Shown here: positions 1-21,900 of the stretch, one piece after another
Layout: each line of letters opens with the position of its first letter
Numbering within the stretch: position 1 is the first letter of the stretch
NCBI GenBank assembly: GCA_911728435.2
Contig: OU452203.1
Coordinates: forward strand, 13,785,651 to 13,849,650
Length of the DNA stretch: 64,000 nt
Direction of reading: 5' to 3'
Source of the DNA: Apoderus coryli
Taxonomy: Eukaryota; Arthropoda; Insecta; Coleoptera; Attelabidae
Notes under the pieces: generated by a model
Seen by the model: the letters and a program-made list of their open reading frames with translations, nothing else
Database searches by the model: none
Told to the model about the DNA's origin: nothing
Program-made: the position numbers and the translations under genes

Positions 1-359
1 AGAAATATACGACAGATAGGTATTAAAATATTCTTATCTAGGATTTGAATAATGATAGGTATCCATGTATTGTATTCTGATTTGTTTTTATTGATAGGAC
101 TTTGATAAAATTACATTGATTAGGTATCTACAGTCATAATCAATTTTCAATTGTTCAAATTTAATTTACTGTCTTTGGCAGCAGGATACGAGGTGTGGCT
201 ATAAAATAATTAAGTGATATCACCTTCCTTTATCTATCCCAATAACGCAATATAATAATTTTCCATTGTTCCAAACAGTGAGTTCTTTCACGACACGTAC
301 CGATTTTCCTTCACAGCTTCAACTGACTGAAATCATGACTCATAATTGTTGTCTTTCAG
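1..359. other. Intron or upstream sequence of the first gene
   Basis: AT-rich DNA ending in a clear splice acceptor (TTTCAG before 360). I see no exon in it. It is most likely intron of the TMEM145-like gene, whose earlier exons lie to the left of the window. Confidence 0.5.
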
Positions 360-1948
360 ATTTTGGTACGTATCAATAGTAGCATGTTACCATAACACCA
401 CATCATGTGAGTGGCACTATTATGATCCGCCAGCGCCTTACGAAATAAAGTATGACATTTGGTTAGTCAATGGTAATCCCAACAATTCAGCCTACAGTAC
501 ATATCAATTTTCTTTTGACAGACAGGTTTGTATAAAAGCTAAAGCTCACACTGCAAACATTTCCGTTGCCGCTTCCATTCGTTGATCAGACTTGAAGAAG
601 TTTTATCTTTCACGGTTCCTCACTTGGGCAAACTGTTGCATTGTAATACGTATATGTAATAACAAGCTTTAAATGATAAAAAATACGTATAACCTGGAAA
701 AAACTCTTAACAAATAACACAGATTTCAAACAAATGCAGGAAAAGTTTCTGATTCAGTTTCCGTATACAACAAACGCCAACGGAAAGTTTATAAATTGAT
801 CTTTGAAACAACAAGGAAAATACAGTCTTATTTATGTATTTATTTTGTAGAATACTCTGGAAATCTACCTTTTATTCTGGTTATGCTACATCGTTCTTGT
901 ACCACTACAATGTCATGCTGTTCGAATTCAAAAACACCCGGTCACACGCTTGTTTACAGCCAGCTTATTATTAGATTTCATAGCGCTATGTTTTATTTTG
1001 ATACATAATTTGAAATTTGCCCTAGACGGTGTTGGTTATCCCAAAATGGAGATGACTGGAGATATTTTTGACATTTTATCTCGTGTAAGTAGTGAAGATT
1101 ATTTGTCACTGAATATTTGGGTAATGAATCGAATGTGTTTTTAGACGTCATTCATGCTTTTACTGTTACTCCTTGCGAAAGGTTGGGCGGTAACTCGATT
1201 GGAACTGACTTGGAAGCCGTTGGTGTTTGCCATTTGGTTATGTTATGGTATTGTACATATATTGCTGTATGTTTGGAACTTGGTAAGTAATGATTTCATG
1301 GCATAGTAGTAGAGTGCAAGGCTATATTGTAGGTTGGTTTCCAAAAGAAGTCGTTATTTTTAAATATAAAAACTCTTACATTGCTCTTTCAGACTGAAGT
1401 GGATATAATCGAGGATATAGACGAGTATCAGACTTGGCCTGGATGGTTAATCATAGTTTTCCGTTCGCTGATTATGGTATGGTTTCTATATGAGCTAAGA
1501 ACGACAATGTTTTACGAGCACAATTTGCAAAAACTAAACTTTTTACTGCATTTCGGTGCATCCAGTTTGGTTTGGTTCATTTATTTACCGATATTAGCGT
1601 TAATAGCGTTACATGTATCCGCCTTATGGCGACTCAAGTTGCTATTAGGTAAATGGATTACATTATATTCAGAAAAAATTGACTGAAAAATGTATTTTAA
1701 TTTTCTCAGGAATAACATATTCAGCTGACTGTTTCGCCTATTGCGTGATGGCGCATCTTCTCTGGCCCACCAGGTCCGAGCAGTACTTCTTGCTCAAAGG
1801 ACCATCTTCATCAGATTTAGAGGAATTGGATGAGTTTAACGAGGCACCACATATAGTCAACAATTCATATACATCATTAAACACATTGGGATCAGTTGAG
1901 ATATGTCGGTACGAAGACCCACCGAAAAGTAAATCTGTGAATGCGTAG
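360..1948 (+). CDS. TMEM145/GPR180-family seven-transmembrane protein, 3' part
   Basis: Five exons can be joined in phase: 360-525, 851-1084, 1145-1282, 1393-1648 and 1710-1948 (TAG stop). The first encodes the end of the extracellular domain (FWYVSIVACY, then DPPAPYEIKYDIW). The next four encode seven hydrophobic segments, including LLLLLLAKGWAVTR, a KGW helix shared by the GPR180/TMEM145/GPR107-like superfamily, and FRSLIMVWFLYELR. The last exon carries the family-like LLWPTRSEQYF motif after the seventh helix, then an acidic, serine-rich cytoplasmic tail of about 45 residues. Proteins of this family are poorly understood membrane receptors; vertebrate GPR180 has been linked to TGF-beta-type signalling. 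The N-terminal exons are off the window, so the start is unknown. GPR180 and TMEM145 cannot be told apart from this part alone; TMEM145 seems slightly the better fit. Confidence 0.85.
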
Positions 1949-2235
1949 ACATCTTCGAAATTAGTAACCACCGTTCACTTCAAAACTCTTGAAACTATGC
2001 ATAAATTTCTTGTTTAAAGTTATGTATCTTTATGTGGAGTAAGTGATATGGACATTGTTTATTCTGAACAGTGTCTAATAATTATTATTGTATTGAAAAT
2101 GGAAAAACTGGCATAACGAAATGACTAAATGTTCAAAATAGTATTTAAGTTAAAAACAAACCGATTTTACTTATGCTTTAATATGTGAAAAAAGAAGACA
2201 TCAATGAAAACAGTAACTGAAAACATTTAGTAAAG

Positions 2236-2241
2236 AATAAA
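2236..2241 (+). promoter_or_regulatory. Polyadenylation signal AATAAA of the TMEM145-like gene
   Basis: A canonical AATAAA lies about 290 bases after the stop codon, in AT-rich 3' UTR-like sequence. Other AATAAA-like strings occur further on, so usage is inferred. Confidence 0.4.
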
Positions 2242-2261
2242 TAATATTGCACGTAACTTTT

Positions 2262-3392
2262 TAGTTATTTGCCTCCAAATGTCTTCTTTAGTCTGTACCT
2301 AAAATATGTGTGACGAGTTATTTATAAGAAATAATTATTGTGATTTATTGATTAGGGTGTTATTTCACTTGTGTGAAAAATGTGTTAAAAAAATAAATAA
2401 AATAGATACTAAACAAAAACAAATAAATAAAAATTTGTTCCCAAAGTCATGTTTAGATGAGGTGATTATATTAAGGAGGCCATGCTGTCCGACGCATGCG
2501 CATTTGTTTTTCGATGATCAAGCGTGACAGATAATGTAACTTCCGTTATCGTGTATCTTTTCACAGCTCTATATATTATTATAGAACAGGTGCGTGTTTC
2601 CGACTTTGGAATAAATCTTATATTTTAAATCAGTATTTCCCATTATTAAATTGATTTTAGTTTGTGTAACTTTATTTTTGTATATTTGTAAAAGTAGTTT
2701 TATTTTTTATTGTAACTTTTGCTCACTAGTTAGGTAGTACATTTATAATTTTGTATGTTATTTAAATTAATATATTGCAGCTATATAAATTTGAAAAAGG
2801 CTGGAGATTACTATTATTTTCAGTTCTACTCAAGTTTTAGAATAATATAAAATATAGATTTATATTGTACCTTATTATTGCAAATAGAACCTAATAACTC
2901 TCAAAATATTTATATTGAATCGCTTGACTAGTGCCAATATTGAAATTTAGGTACCTCACAATGAAAAGAAATATTATTTGTACTTTTATAAAATACTTTT
3001 AAATAATTTAAATATTATTCACAAAAATATACTTAGCAAGTACAATCTTAAAATACCCACATTGCACTAAAATGTTAAGCCTGATTCAGAGTATTTAAAT
3101 GTGGACGACCTTTGAGTAATCCACACAAGTCGTCATATTGAGCTGATACAATATTTTAAGGGCTTAAGATAACTTCTATCTTTTTTAGCTGGTACTTAAA
3201 TAAAAAATGTCAATTTATAAAATGTCCGACACATCGAGATTTAACTTTATTGTATAATTATTACTAAAATATTTATGAAAACATTCTTGTAATATAAAAG
3301 ATTCACTAGCAACTCAAAAACCATTTCAATGAGTTTTCACTTACACCTGGACCGTTTAATCATTATTCAAAGCATAATACACTTTGTATTGA
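2262..3392. other. AT-rich intergenic DNA
   Basis: Lies between the 3' ends of the TMEM145-like gene and COA4, which converge here. I see no coding exon or structured repeat. The left part is probably 3' UTR. Confidence 0.5.
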
Positions 3393-3671
3393 TCAGTGCG
3401 AAATGATCTGTTTCATTCGACTATTCTGATATTCTTGCATGCACTTTTTAAAATTCTTGACTTGGTCTTGACATTTTCTCCAATCTTGTGTTTCCGCAAT
3501 ACATTCCTAAATTTTAATTTTGGAGATACACATCTAGATTAATTTAATTTTTATATGTAATAAGTTGCAAATATCTACCTGAACTTTATAATGAAGATTC
3601 ATACAGCCTGTTTTCTGCAGCATTTCCTCAACAGGATCTGTTATTTCTTTTAACCCATGAGTCCCAGGCAT
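3393..3671 (-). CDS. COA4: Cytochrome c oxidase assembly factor 4 homologue (CHCHD8-type, twin CX9C)
   Basis: Two exons, 3579-3671 and 3393-3506 on the minus strand, join in phase to a 68-residue protein. It holds exactly two CX9C pairs: Cys23 to Cys33 (GCMNLHYKVQEC) and Cys43 to Cys53 (KCQDQVKNFKKC). This coiled-coil-helix-coiled-coil-helix arrangement is oxidised by the Mia40 system in the mitochondrial intermembrane space. The wording around it (DPVEEMLQKTGC before, QDWRKCQ between) matches COA4, which helps assemble cytochrome c oxidase. Human COA4 is 87 residues; the insect form is shorter at both ends. The start was set at the ATG of MPGTHGLKE; no better upstream ATG is visible. The exons are below 120 bases, so a length-filtered ORF search misses them. 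It is divergently arranged with RCC1, 764 bases apart. Confidence 0.88.
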
Positions 3672-3718
3672 CTCGATCAAATATTCAAAGGATTTAAAAA
3701 TAATTAGTTTATGTTTTT

Positions 3719-3757
3719 AAAAATAATTAGGTTATGTTACATAACCTAATTATTTTT
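3719..3757. repeat. 39-base near-perfect palindrome
   Basis: Two 19-base arms (3719-3737 and 3739-3757) are exact reverse complements around a single T. A partial direct copy of the left arm starts near 3697. It lies just upstream of the COA4 start, so it may be part of the shared COA4/RCC1 promoter region or a tiny mobile-element relic. Confidence 0.8.
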
Positions 3758-3778
3758 ATGCACCAGCAGCGATTAAAC

Positions 3779-3786
3779 TATCGATA
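3779..3786. promoter_or_regulatory. DRE-like motif TATCGATA
   Basis: An exact TATCGATA (within the palindrome AACTATCGATAGTT) sits 108 bases upstream of the COA4 ATG, in the divergent COA4/RCC1 interval. This octamer is the DREF binding element of many insect housekeeping and replication gene promoters. Function here is inferred from sequence and position. Confidence 0.5.
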
Positions 3787-4435
3787 GTTTCGTCGATAAT
3801 AAAGGTGGGCCATAATATTCGTTGGCAAATATTGGGCGTATTCATAAATCTTTCTGATCGGCTGAATAATAATAAAAAAATCAATATTAGGAATTTACCC
3901 TGAACATCAAATATGAAAAATTGCATTCACTTGCATGTTCCTCTTAAAGAATCGACAGTTAAGTAGTGACAAATTTAACTTGAAAATGTTTTATGGTCAA
4001 TAAAATTGCTCTTTTTACAAGAAGAATGGTTATCCGCATGAATCTTATTCTATGATAGGTTTTAAGCACCAAACAATAAGTAGAAGAACATCTGTTATTC
4101 AATTTTGATTTTAACCTCACATTTTACACTGGCCAAATGTCCTGGCAGCTGCGGCCAATAAAGAGTGAAGAGAAAAAAATAACCTCACTTTTGTATGTAT
4201 TATGTATCATTTTGGCGGGTAAATTCTTGTTAGACCCGTTGTCCATGTGTTTATTCCATTATTAATAACTATTACCTACCACAAAACAAAACAGTTTAAA
4301 CTCTTGTTCTTGTATATATTTCTAAATAACTAATTTACACAATACATTTTCTCGTATTTTTAAGTAAGTATGTTAAGAGTATAACCTAATACGTATCATG
4401 CTTAAAAATAACTTTGTTTTTAGATTAAAATAATT

Positions 4436-6378
4436 ATGTCGTCCCTTTCAAGAAAACGGAAAATAGAAGCAAATACTAATACTACGAAAGTGCATAAAAT
4501 CAAGAAATCTAAAAGTAAGATAGAAATAATACATTAATAATTAATTAAATTTTATACCTACTAATTCCAGTTGCATTAGACCATGTAGCTTCAGAAGAGA
4601 TAGTTAAAGGGGAAGTCCTAGTTACTGGTGCAGGTGATGTGGGCCAATTAGGTCTAGGACCAGATGTAATGGAAAAAACTAGGGCTGCTTTGGTTAGCAT
4701 AGAGGAGATTACAGATATTTGTGCAGGGGGTATGCATACCGTTTGTTTAACAAAAGAGGGCAAGGTAAGTTTACAATTGATAAAACTATTAGTATTAATT
4801 GAGTTACTAACTAAACCATATAATTTCAGGTAATAACATTTGGTTGTAACGATGAAGGAGCCTTAGGTCGAATTACTGACGGAAAAGAAGATGCAGAATT
4901 TAATCCTGCTGAAGTAGAGCTACCTGGAAAAGCGCTCCAAATATCTGCCGGCGATTCACATACCGCAGCCTTAATTGAGGGCGGCAGAGTATTTGCTTGG
5001 GGTACTTTTAGGGTACGTTTGTCATTAGAGATGTTTTATTTTCTTATTTTTATATTAGATATATTTTTAGGACTCTCATGGAAACATGGGTATGACAGTG
5101 GATGGGAATGAAAGATTACCTTACGAAATAATTAAAAACGTGGAAGTTGCAAAAATTGCTTCCGGAGCGGATCACATTGTTTTTCTGACAGCTAGCGGCG
5201 ATATTTATACATGCGGTTGCGCGGAACAGGGTCAATTAGGGCGAACCTCGGAACGAAGTGGTAGTAGGAATGCTAGACATAACTCTGGGAATAAAGGACA
5301 ACTGTGTAAGTTACTATAAAATTTAGCTACTCAATTAAAGATTACCTCTTAATTTCAATTTTTATTACAGCGAAATTACTGAGGCCATCTCCGATATGTG
5401 TAAAGTTGTCTTTAAAATTACATTTTGACGATATTTGGACTGGTTCCTACTGCACTTTTGCGAAAGTGGCTCATAAACAGGATATTTACGTTTTTGGTTT
5501 GAATAATTATTACCAAATAGGTAGGTTATGTGTTTTAGTTAGATGGTGTAGGGGATAAAATAGAAAAAAGCAGATTATATACAGATGAAGAACTCTGTAT
5601 TATATGATGTCTCAACTATACTCGCGTACTTTAAAAAGCGGTTTGGCTAATTTATTTTGCCAGACAAACCGGACAAACCTAAATATGGGTTTAACTTACT
5701 ATATATGGCTAAATATTTTAACTTTTGTTTATATTTTGGAAATAATTCCTAGTCCATTTTGCTGTGGAGTTTTAATTTAATGAGTCAATGAACTAAACGT
5801 TATTTCTCTAGGCTTAGAACAACTTGGACCAGTATTCTTTACGCAACATTCGAAAGATTTCTCGAAATACAAATGGAAAGAGATATGTTGCGGACAACAT
5901 CACACAATTGCACTTTCTGAGGATGGTAAAGTGTACGCAATAGGTAGGAAAGATTACGGGCGATTAGGCCTAGGAGAAGATTGTAAGGATGCTGAACAAT
6001 TGACTTTAGTCGAAAAACTAGCGGATAAAAAAGTTATTAACATAGCATGTGGGTCTTCGACATCATTTGCAGTTACTGATAAAGGTAAGGCGCCAAAAAA
6101 TATTGGCTTATTCGTCGACAAGTTGCGTGTTTGTTAGCATGACATAAATAAACAAGAAATGGTATGTAATGAGTATTCTTGCAGGGGAGATGTACGCTTG
6201 GGGCATGGGCACCAACTACCAATTGGGTACTGGTAATGATGAAGATTGTTTTGAACCAACTCTAATTAAAAGTAAACAATTAACAGATAGAAAGGTCATT
6301 AAAGTGTCTAGCGGTGGACAGCATACTGTTATTTTGGCAGTAACATCAACGGATAAAAAAGATGATCATGATAATTAA
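4436..6378 (+). CDS. RCC1: Regulator of chromosome condensation, Ran guanine-nucleotide exchange factor
   Basis: Seven exons (4436-4514, 4571-4764, 4830-5012, 5071-5305, 5371-5520, 5812-6084, 6185-6378) join in phase to 435 residues, close to the usual 420 or so. The N-terminus is basic ([16 protein letters not shown]), fitting a nuclear localisation and chromatin-binding tail. Then come repeated blades of a seven-bladed propeller, each with a G-x-LG type turn: [52 protein letters not shown] and [13 protein letters not shown]1 sits on chromatin and loads Ran with GTP, which drives nuclear transport, spindle assembly and envelope formation. The acidic tail (TDKKDDHDN) is short. A polyadenylation signal lies at 6653-6658. 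All splice sites are GT-AG. The Drosophila orthologue is Bj1. Confidence 0.96.
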
Positions 6379-6659
6379 TGTAAAACTAACCAATTTTGTT
6401 ATCACTTGTAAGCAAATCGTTAATAGAACACAATGAGTTTAGGGTTTTTTAAGTTTATCACAATGGCGCCTTATTGTAGTATAAAAAACACTTAATTCTT
6501 TGTATAAGTAACAGTATTTATTAGTTTTTCAATTCAAGTTTGTATTCTTTATATTTCGTTTTTAAATGTTTTCTATGTATGTATTATGACTATTAGTATG
6601 ATTTTTTGAATGATAAAACCTGTTTTGAGAATTGTTTTTGTTACTTGTGTATAATAAAT

Positions 6660-8825
6660 TATTAAATTAAAAATATGTTTGTGATCTTTAAAAGTTCTTA
6701 AGGTTAGCGCAAAATTATGTCAACTGATACACACTTAAGAAAAAAAAGACTTTACCTCTTAGGCTACAAATTCCCCCTTTTTTTTTTACTGCAAATAAAT
6801 AAAAAACGGCTTTACCTCTTTTACACTAAAAATGTTCCGTCTTTGCTAAGAAAATAATAAAAACTAAACTATTTTATTTTTCTATGAACTGAAATATAAA
6901 ATGTTCCCGTACCTACCTAAATTCAGCTTGTCATTTTGTACTCGGATCAAAAGGCGCATCCACACCAACCGCTGCGCGTTCGCGAACGTTGCAGCGCGGT
7001 GTTTGTGGATCATTGCTATCTCAGTGGTGTCCTCGTAAATATTTTAAATATGCTGTGGTGGTGTGGACGGGAAAGCTCGCGCAGTGCTGTACGTTTTCGG
7101 TGTTGTTATGACTCACGGCGGTGTAGTGTGCTTACTGTGCTCAGAGAAACCTCCAAGGCAGTCAGGAGTGCCAGTGGAGAGTACTGGAGCAACATACCTG
7201 AATGCGCAGCGCGTACTGATGAGCGACCGCTAACCTCACTTGCGTTTTCTATAAAACTACTTGGCATAGACAGTCTACCGACTCGGCCGCAAGCACCGTT
7301 CACCCATGGTACAATAAGTTATTGTACCATGCCGTCCACATATCCCAAGGCGCATTAACTATATAGGTTACCTCATTGAGCAGCTTTTCGTTGAGGAGAT
7401 TGCGCAGGTGTCGTGACGTCAACGGCGACCGGAGTTCTTTGGCTACTAGCCACTGGATTAGCACAAATTTAGTTTATTGTTTTTGAGATTGGCGTTTTCG
7501 TTACGATAGTGTTGTGAGCTGTTACTGAAAGAATTTTATACTTCCTCCAATAAGAGTTTAGACATTTTGGTGTTTTTGTAAATATTATTATTATGTTTTG
7601 TTTAAATTTTTTCAAAACTCGTTTTAACCTATTACCTATATTGTGTATATTTTTATAATCATAATACTAGGCACAAAATTCTATAAAATAGATTATATAT
7701 TTTATATCTAACTATTTTTAATGTAAAGACTTTTTACAAGAATATTTTTTAAGGCATGAAAAATTCATTATATTTTTTCGATAAGAACGTTTTGAAATGT
7801 ATTCAGCAAAACAAAACATGGACAAAGTTTGTAACTCCCTAAACATTCAATTATTGTAATAACTTAGAACTTGAATATTGCATTTTATGTTAATGTTTTA
7901 ACTTTGGAAATAAAAATTGTTAATTTATAATATTTAATTAAAAGCACACAGAAAAGAGATCCGTAATGCCCATCAATAAAAAATGTTTATAACTATAAGT
8001 AATGCCGTGATAAAGCTAGCCGGTGACGTAGATTCTTAACTTAACTATTTAGTTAATGCGCCTTGAACATATCCAACCTCTTTCGGCGCCATCAGGGATT
8101 GGACGATTGGACTACCGTGATCGCACCGAGATGCCTTGTCTCCTTGAATTTAAGCATTTTCTTAATAAGAATGTGAGGTTAAAGTCTCACACGTCAATGT
8201 CAAACAGCTCAGCTGACTTGAATTGTAGGTTAAAATACCCAAGTGTTTATTTACATTTCCACTAATGAAAACGAAATGAAATTGACTTTCGGATTTAGAT
8301 AATAAATTATGAAAATAGAACGATATGTACTTACGTATTTAAGTATTTATTTCCAAGTTGAAATTCGAAATATTAATAGAGTGGTGGGCTTGTGGTTATG
8401 ACGTATTTAATAGAAGGTGTGTCGGACTACGTTATTATATTTTAACATCTAATTCAAAATTGAATAACACACACACACAATTTACACATACTAAACACGT
8501 TGAGAGTATTTTAATTTTAAACATAAAAATTGTTACGCTGTTTTTTATGTGAGAGAACATATAGCCACGGGATTTTTACAAAGCCCATAGGTCGAATAAT
8601 TACATTTTTATTTTTAACAGTCCAGGTGTTCAATTATAATAAACTTTGTGTAAAAATAAATAAGTAACACCGCGACATTTAACGCACAAAAATTAAAATT
8701 TTCAAAACAGATTTAATTAATAGTGTAACTACTGAATTAACTACTAGATAATAGGTAGGTATTTTAATGTAGTTTATTGTTTATTTAAATTTTAAACCAT
8801 TTGAATATTCATCTCATGTAGAATT
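6660..8825. other. Intergenic DNA with a GC-richer island
   Basis: Most is AT-rich. A short direct repeat with GCTTTACCTCTT lies near 6750 and 6810. From about 6940 to 7460 the sequence is markedly richer in G and C and has an imperfect hairpin (GATCCACA-type arms around a TTCGCGAA centre near 6950-7010). It could be an untranslated first exon or promoter of the glycerol kinase gene, or an old repeat. A CA microsatellite lies near 8470. Confidence 0.4.
7305..7331. repeat. 27-base perfect palindrome
   Basis: Two 13-base arms (CATGGTACAATAA and its exact reverse complement) flank one G. It lies at the right part of the GC-rich island. No TIR partner or target duplication is obvious. Confidence 0.8.
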
Positions 8826-17858
<9,033 letters not shown>

Positions 17859-18189
17859 GAGTGATCTAGGTGGATCTAGGATTTTCAATAATTATGTTTT
17901 TGTGAAGAAAACTTAGCTAGTGCCTGTCTTGACTGAAATTTAATATACTTGCTTATCAATTTTTTAAATCGAAATAAACATAGGTTTTACTATTTTTGTT
18001 ATGTTCAGTAGTTAATATATTTTGTTCTTTTTATTTTCTGTTTTACGAATTCGTTTACCACATTCCTAATAGACATGAGATTTCAAATAAAGAAAATTGT
18101 TGAAATGTACTTAAGCTGTGCATAAATAAAGTTATTGTTGAATTTCTTGCATATTATTTGTAATGAAAGAGTTCAGACATATTTTTGAT
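17859..18189. other. Glycerol kinase 3' UTR and intergenic DNA
   Basis: AT-rich, with the AATAAA at 18125-18130. I see no other gene. Confidence 0.5.
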
Positions 18190-18545
18190 GTAGCGCGTTT
18201 GCTTCATAATAACACCGATAGATCGTGCCACTTTCGAGATTTATCCACCTGTGTTTTTGTGTTTGGTGTTACTCTGACTGAACCTTGTTATAAAGCCCAA
18301 AAATAGTATATCGCCTGCGTTGTGAGGCTACACACTCACATGGTATGCTGTCTCAACTGCCCCATTACACAATCTACATTTTCCTCGTTATCCAGCCCCA
18401 TCTTATTTAGGTGATTTCTCAGGGCACAGTGCCCGGTGTGGAGTCCTATGGATACTCGCAGCTAACTCCTGCTTAATGTTAGCAATTTTCCAGTGCATTT
18501 TGTTGTTGTACCAGTTATGAGTTTCTTACCATGTTCCAGCTTGGG
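18190..18545 (-). mobile_element. Non-LTR retrotransposon fragment, post-RNase H zinc-knuckle region
   Basis: The minus strand reads QLRVSIG-like text, then TGHCALRNHLNKMGL, DNEENCRLCNGAVETAYHV. This is the TGHC...CRLC...HV signature found after the RNase H domain of I/R1-type elements. At least one frameshift is needed. It sits between the convergent glycerol kinase and dehydrogenase genes. Confidence 0.75.
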
Positions 18546-18910
18546 AACATGTTCCCTCTGGTGCTTGCTTTCGGCACACATTCAATTGAATGTGTTGATT
18601 TGTATAATTCGTTATAAGTAGTAAGACTTTTCTACTTTACTTAAAGTTTTCAAATAGAAGCACACAATAATATTAAAAATTTTCCCAAAGTATCGCAGCG
18701 CACGCTCGTTCAGCATAATATGTTGTAAGTTATAATATAGCAGAATGAGCAAAAAAAATATATTTCTATCTATATTAACTTATAATATAGGAAAGCAGAA
18801 AATGAATTTTAAAGCGTAAGAATCTGTATTATGCTCTAAAATAGAACTAGAATTAAGAGCAAATCATATTTATATTAACTCGTGTACTAAATTGGTCCAA
18901 CTGAATCAAA

Positions 18911-21900
18911 TTACCATCCCACAGGATTGATTATTAATTCTGGAATCTGAAACAAGTAAATCATATACCGGGAGTAATGTTTTGTCCCATATCTTTAAAG
19001 AAAACCACTACATTTTATTACCTGAATATGAGGCGGAGCAGACAATATGAAATCAACAGTATCCACAATATCTTCAACTTGCATGCCTGCTGTATGATCC
19101 TTAACTAATTCTTTGCGCTCAGTGTAATTAGCTGCTTCGATAATTTCAGTTTCGACGTAGCCGAGACACATGTTCTATAATGTATAAAGAAATTGGAATT
19201 GCTAATTGTAAATCTACTCTTTCTGTATAGCTAACTTACAGAGATCCTAATAGGCAAGTTATGACTTGCAATCTCTTCTCTTAAACAACCAGCATATCTT
19301 GTCATTGCATGCTTACTGGCTGCATACAGGTTATAGCACGGAAAATATGGAACTTCCTTTACAACCGTCATATTCAAATAGCTTCTAAGACCAGCAGTAC
19401 TGTTTATGAAAATAATGTATCCAGTTGTACGTGTTTTTCTCATTGATTTAATGGCTTCCTTGGTCGCAACAATTACGCCGAAAAAGTTTGTGTTTAAAAT
19501 ATCATTCCATAGCCCACTGTCACCTAAATGTACAAAATACGTATCCAAATTTATATATTACAATCCCCAAAGTTTTGTAATTTCGCGTTCTTACAATGTA
19601 TTGTAAACTTTACTACGAAGATGCAGTAAAACAAGTTTATAAGCCTGAATAAGACAACGGTTACTTGTTAACAAACGTGGTTTTGATACATGATTTCAAT
19701 GAACCTACACACCCAACAAACTCCATAGTATTAAAGAAATAATTATGAACGCTCGCCAAATCACAACTAGAGAAGTCACTGATGATGCTGACATATGAAT
19801 TGACCTACCGCTATGTCACATGTTTCGGTTATGACAGAAAACTGTTGAATTTTGAACAAAAACAACAAAATTGGAATAGAAATTGATTAGGGCTTGGTAA
19901 ATCAAGTCAACAACTATGTAAATCTATTGAAACGTGTCACAACAGGAAATTGAACGTGGGTTTATGGTTATGATGTCGAAACTGAGGCTCAATCGTTACA
20001 GTAGAGGTGTGTTGTTTGATTTTAACAGCATAGTGCACCCTGAGTTGTTGCCACAAGATCAAAATAATTACTATTGGGTAATACCTATAAATTCCACACC
20101 ATTTGCGTAAAGAAACGCCCCCCTTTATGGTACAACAATTCATGGCTTAAGCGTCACGATAAAGCACCTGTTCTCACTCCATGGCTTGTTCGTGAATTCA
20201 AGTGATGCACCAGCCTCCATATTCGATTTGATTTATCAAGTTTACCTTAAATGCGCGTGGTTTAACAAGCATATATTTATATATTTGAGAGTACCTTTCG
20301 ATAGCCCTTGAAAAATTAATAATGTTTGTATTGATATTCCCTATACTTATTTTGTATAGTTTCGAAAAAATAATTATTTAAAAAATGTAGTGTTTCTGAG
20401 AAACAATAGTAAACTATCGTAAATGATAATATGCCAGTTGCGTAGACAATTTTCGAGGTAATAATGGTAGTTAGTATTCTACAGGATGTACTGAATTAAA
20501 TATGGATTTTTTACCTAATTTAATCCCTTGTAACTCATTGGTTCAAATGGAACACCCTGTATATTTTTATAAAAAATAATATTTGATTGAGAGTTGGGCA
20601 ATTCCCGAGATAATTTTAGTAATTGTTGTATTAATTAACATTTGGCTGACATTCTTTTCAAAACCACCTAAATAAATAAAACTGTTTTAGTTGCACTCTT
20701 AAGGACATTAATAGTTATTTACGTAAGTAGTGGGATATGGACATTATTAACGCACGCATGTGAAGTTTGCACATAATTGCGTTGATAACTCCTATCACAC
20801 GTGTTACGTACAAAATTTTATCTACAACTGGTTATTAGTATTATTAACAGTATATCATAAAATTTTATAGAAAAAAATATTTCCAATGAACGTATTGTTA
20901 ATAATATTGGCTGAAAACATAACGTGTTGTAGATCATATTTTCTGACCATAGCAACAAAGACAACCAAAGCTATTTAGTTATGTCATCAAATTTTCAAAG
21001 TTGCATGAACAAAAATCTATAAAAATGAGTTCAAGCGAAGACAATTTCCCTTCGGATATTGAAAATGCAGCTTCCAGTGTTATTTTAAATCTTGTGCCAG
21101 AGAAATCACAAGAAAAATACCAGCTGGCTTATGACCGTTACGAGAAAAGAAGGTTGGAATCATGCGTAGTGAAAAAGCACTATTAGTATATTTTAACGAG
21201 CTAAGAGCTCTAACAAATATGTTGATTGAAAATATGAAAGATCAAGAAATATGCTATCAAATTACTATACTAAATACCAAAACAAAGGTGTCTGGAAATA
21301 TTGACGGCGTGAATCTAGTTGAAGTCGTCAGAGATTACGTTGAATTGAGACCTAAAAATTGCGGAACAGAAGCGATTTTTTGTTGGATACCGGGCTGGAA
21401 ACTGCACAAAAAAAAAATTCAATTGGTATAAATACTATTGGTAGTGTGCCGAAATTAATTGCCCAATTTATTGAATTGCCTAATCCAAGAGAATATACTG
21501 GACATTGCTTTCGAAGATATTCAACCATACTTTTGGTTGATTTTGGGGCAGATCTTTTGAATATAAAAAGACATGGTGGCTGGAAGAGTAATTCTGTCGC
21601 TGAAGGCTATATCGAAATTTCTGCTGAAAATAAAAAACGAACAGCAATGAAAACTTTGGGACAAATTGAAAATATTCCTTCGACATCAGGAAATATTCAA
21701 AATCAAAGTAAAGCGTTGTGCATATCAGCATCTGGAATTAATTTATATAATTGTAAAGAGTGCACTGTATATATATAAGAAATAAGTTAATTATATGTAC
21801 CCTAAACTACATATTATAAAATAAATGTTAATTCTGGTATTAATTTTTTGTTCATTCTTATTATCGCATTAGTGCGGTAATATACGTCATTATGACACTG

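Noticed and set aside
7213..7235. CTGATGAG in the GC-rich island as a hammerhead
   Set aside because: No GAAA box, stem III or stem I pairing follows.
6936..7358. 140-codon open frame in the GC-rich island
   Set aside because: Composition is repeat-like, no domain or homologous wording is visible, and another frame on the minus strand is open over the same bases. Kept only as GC-rich intergenic DNA.
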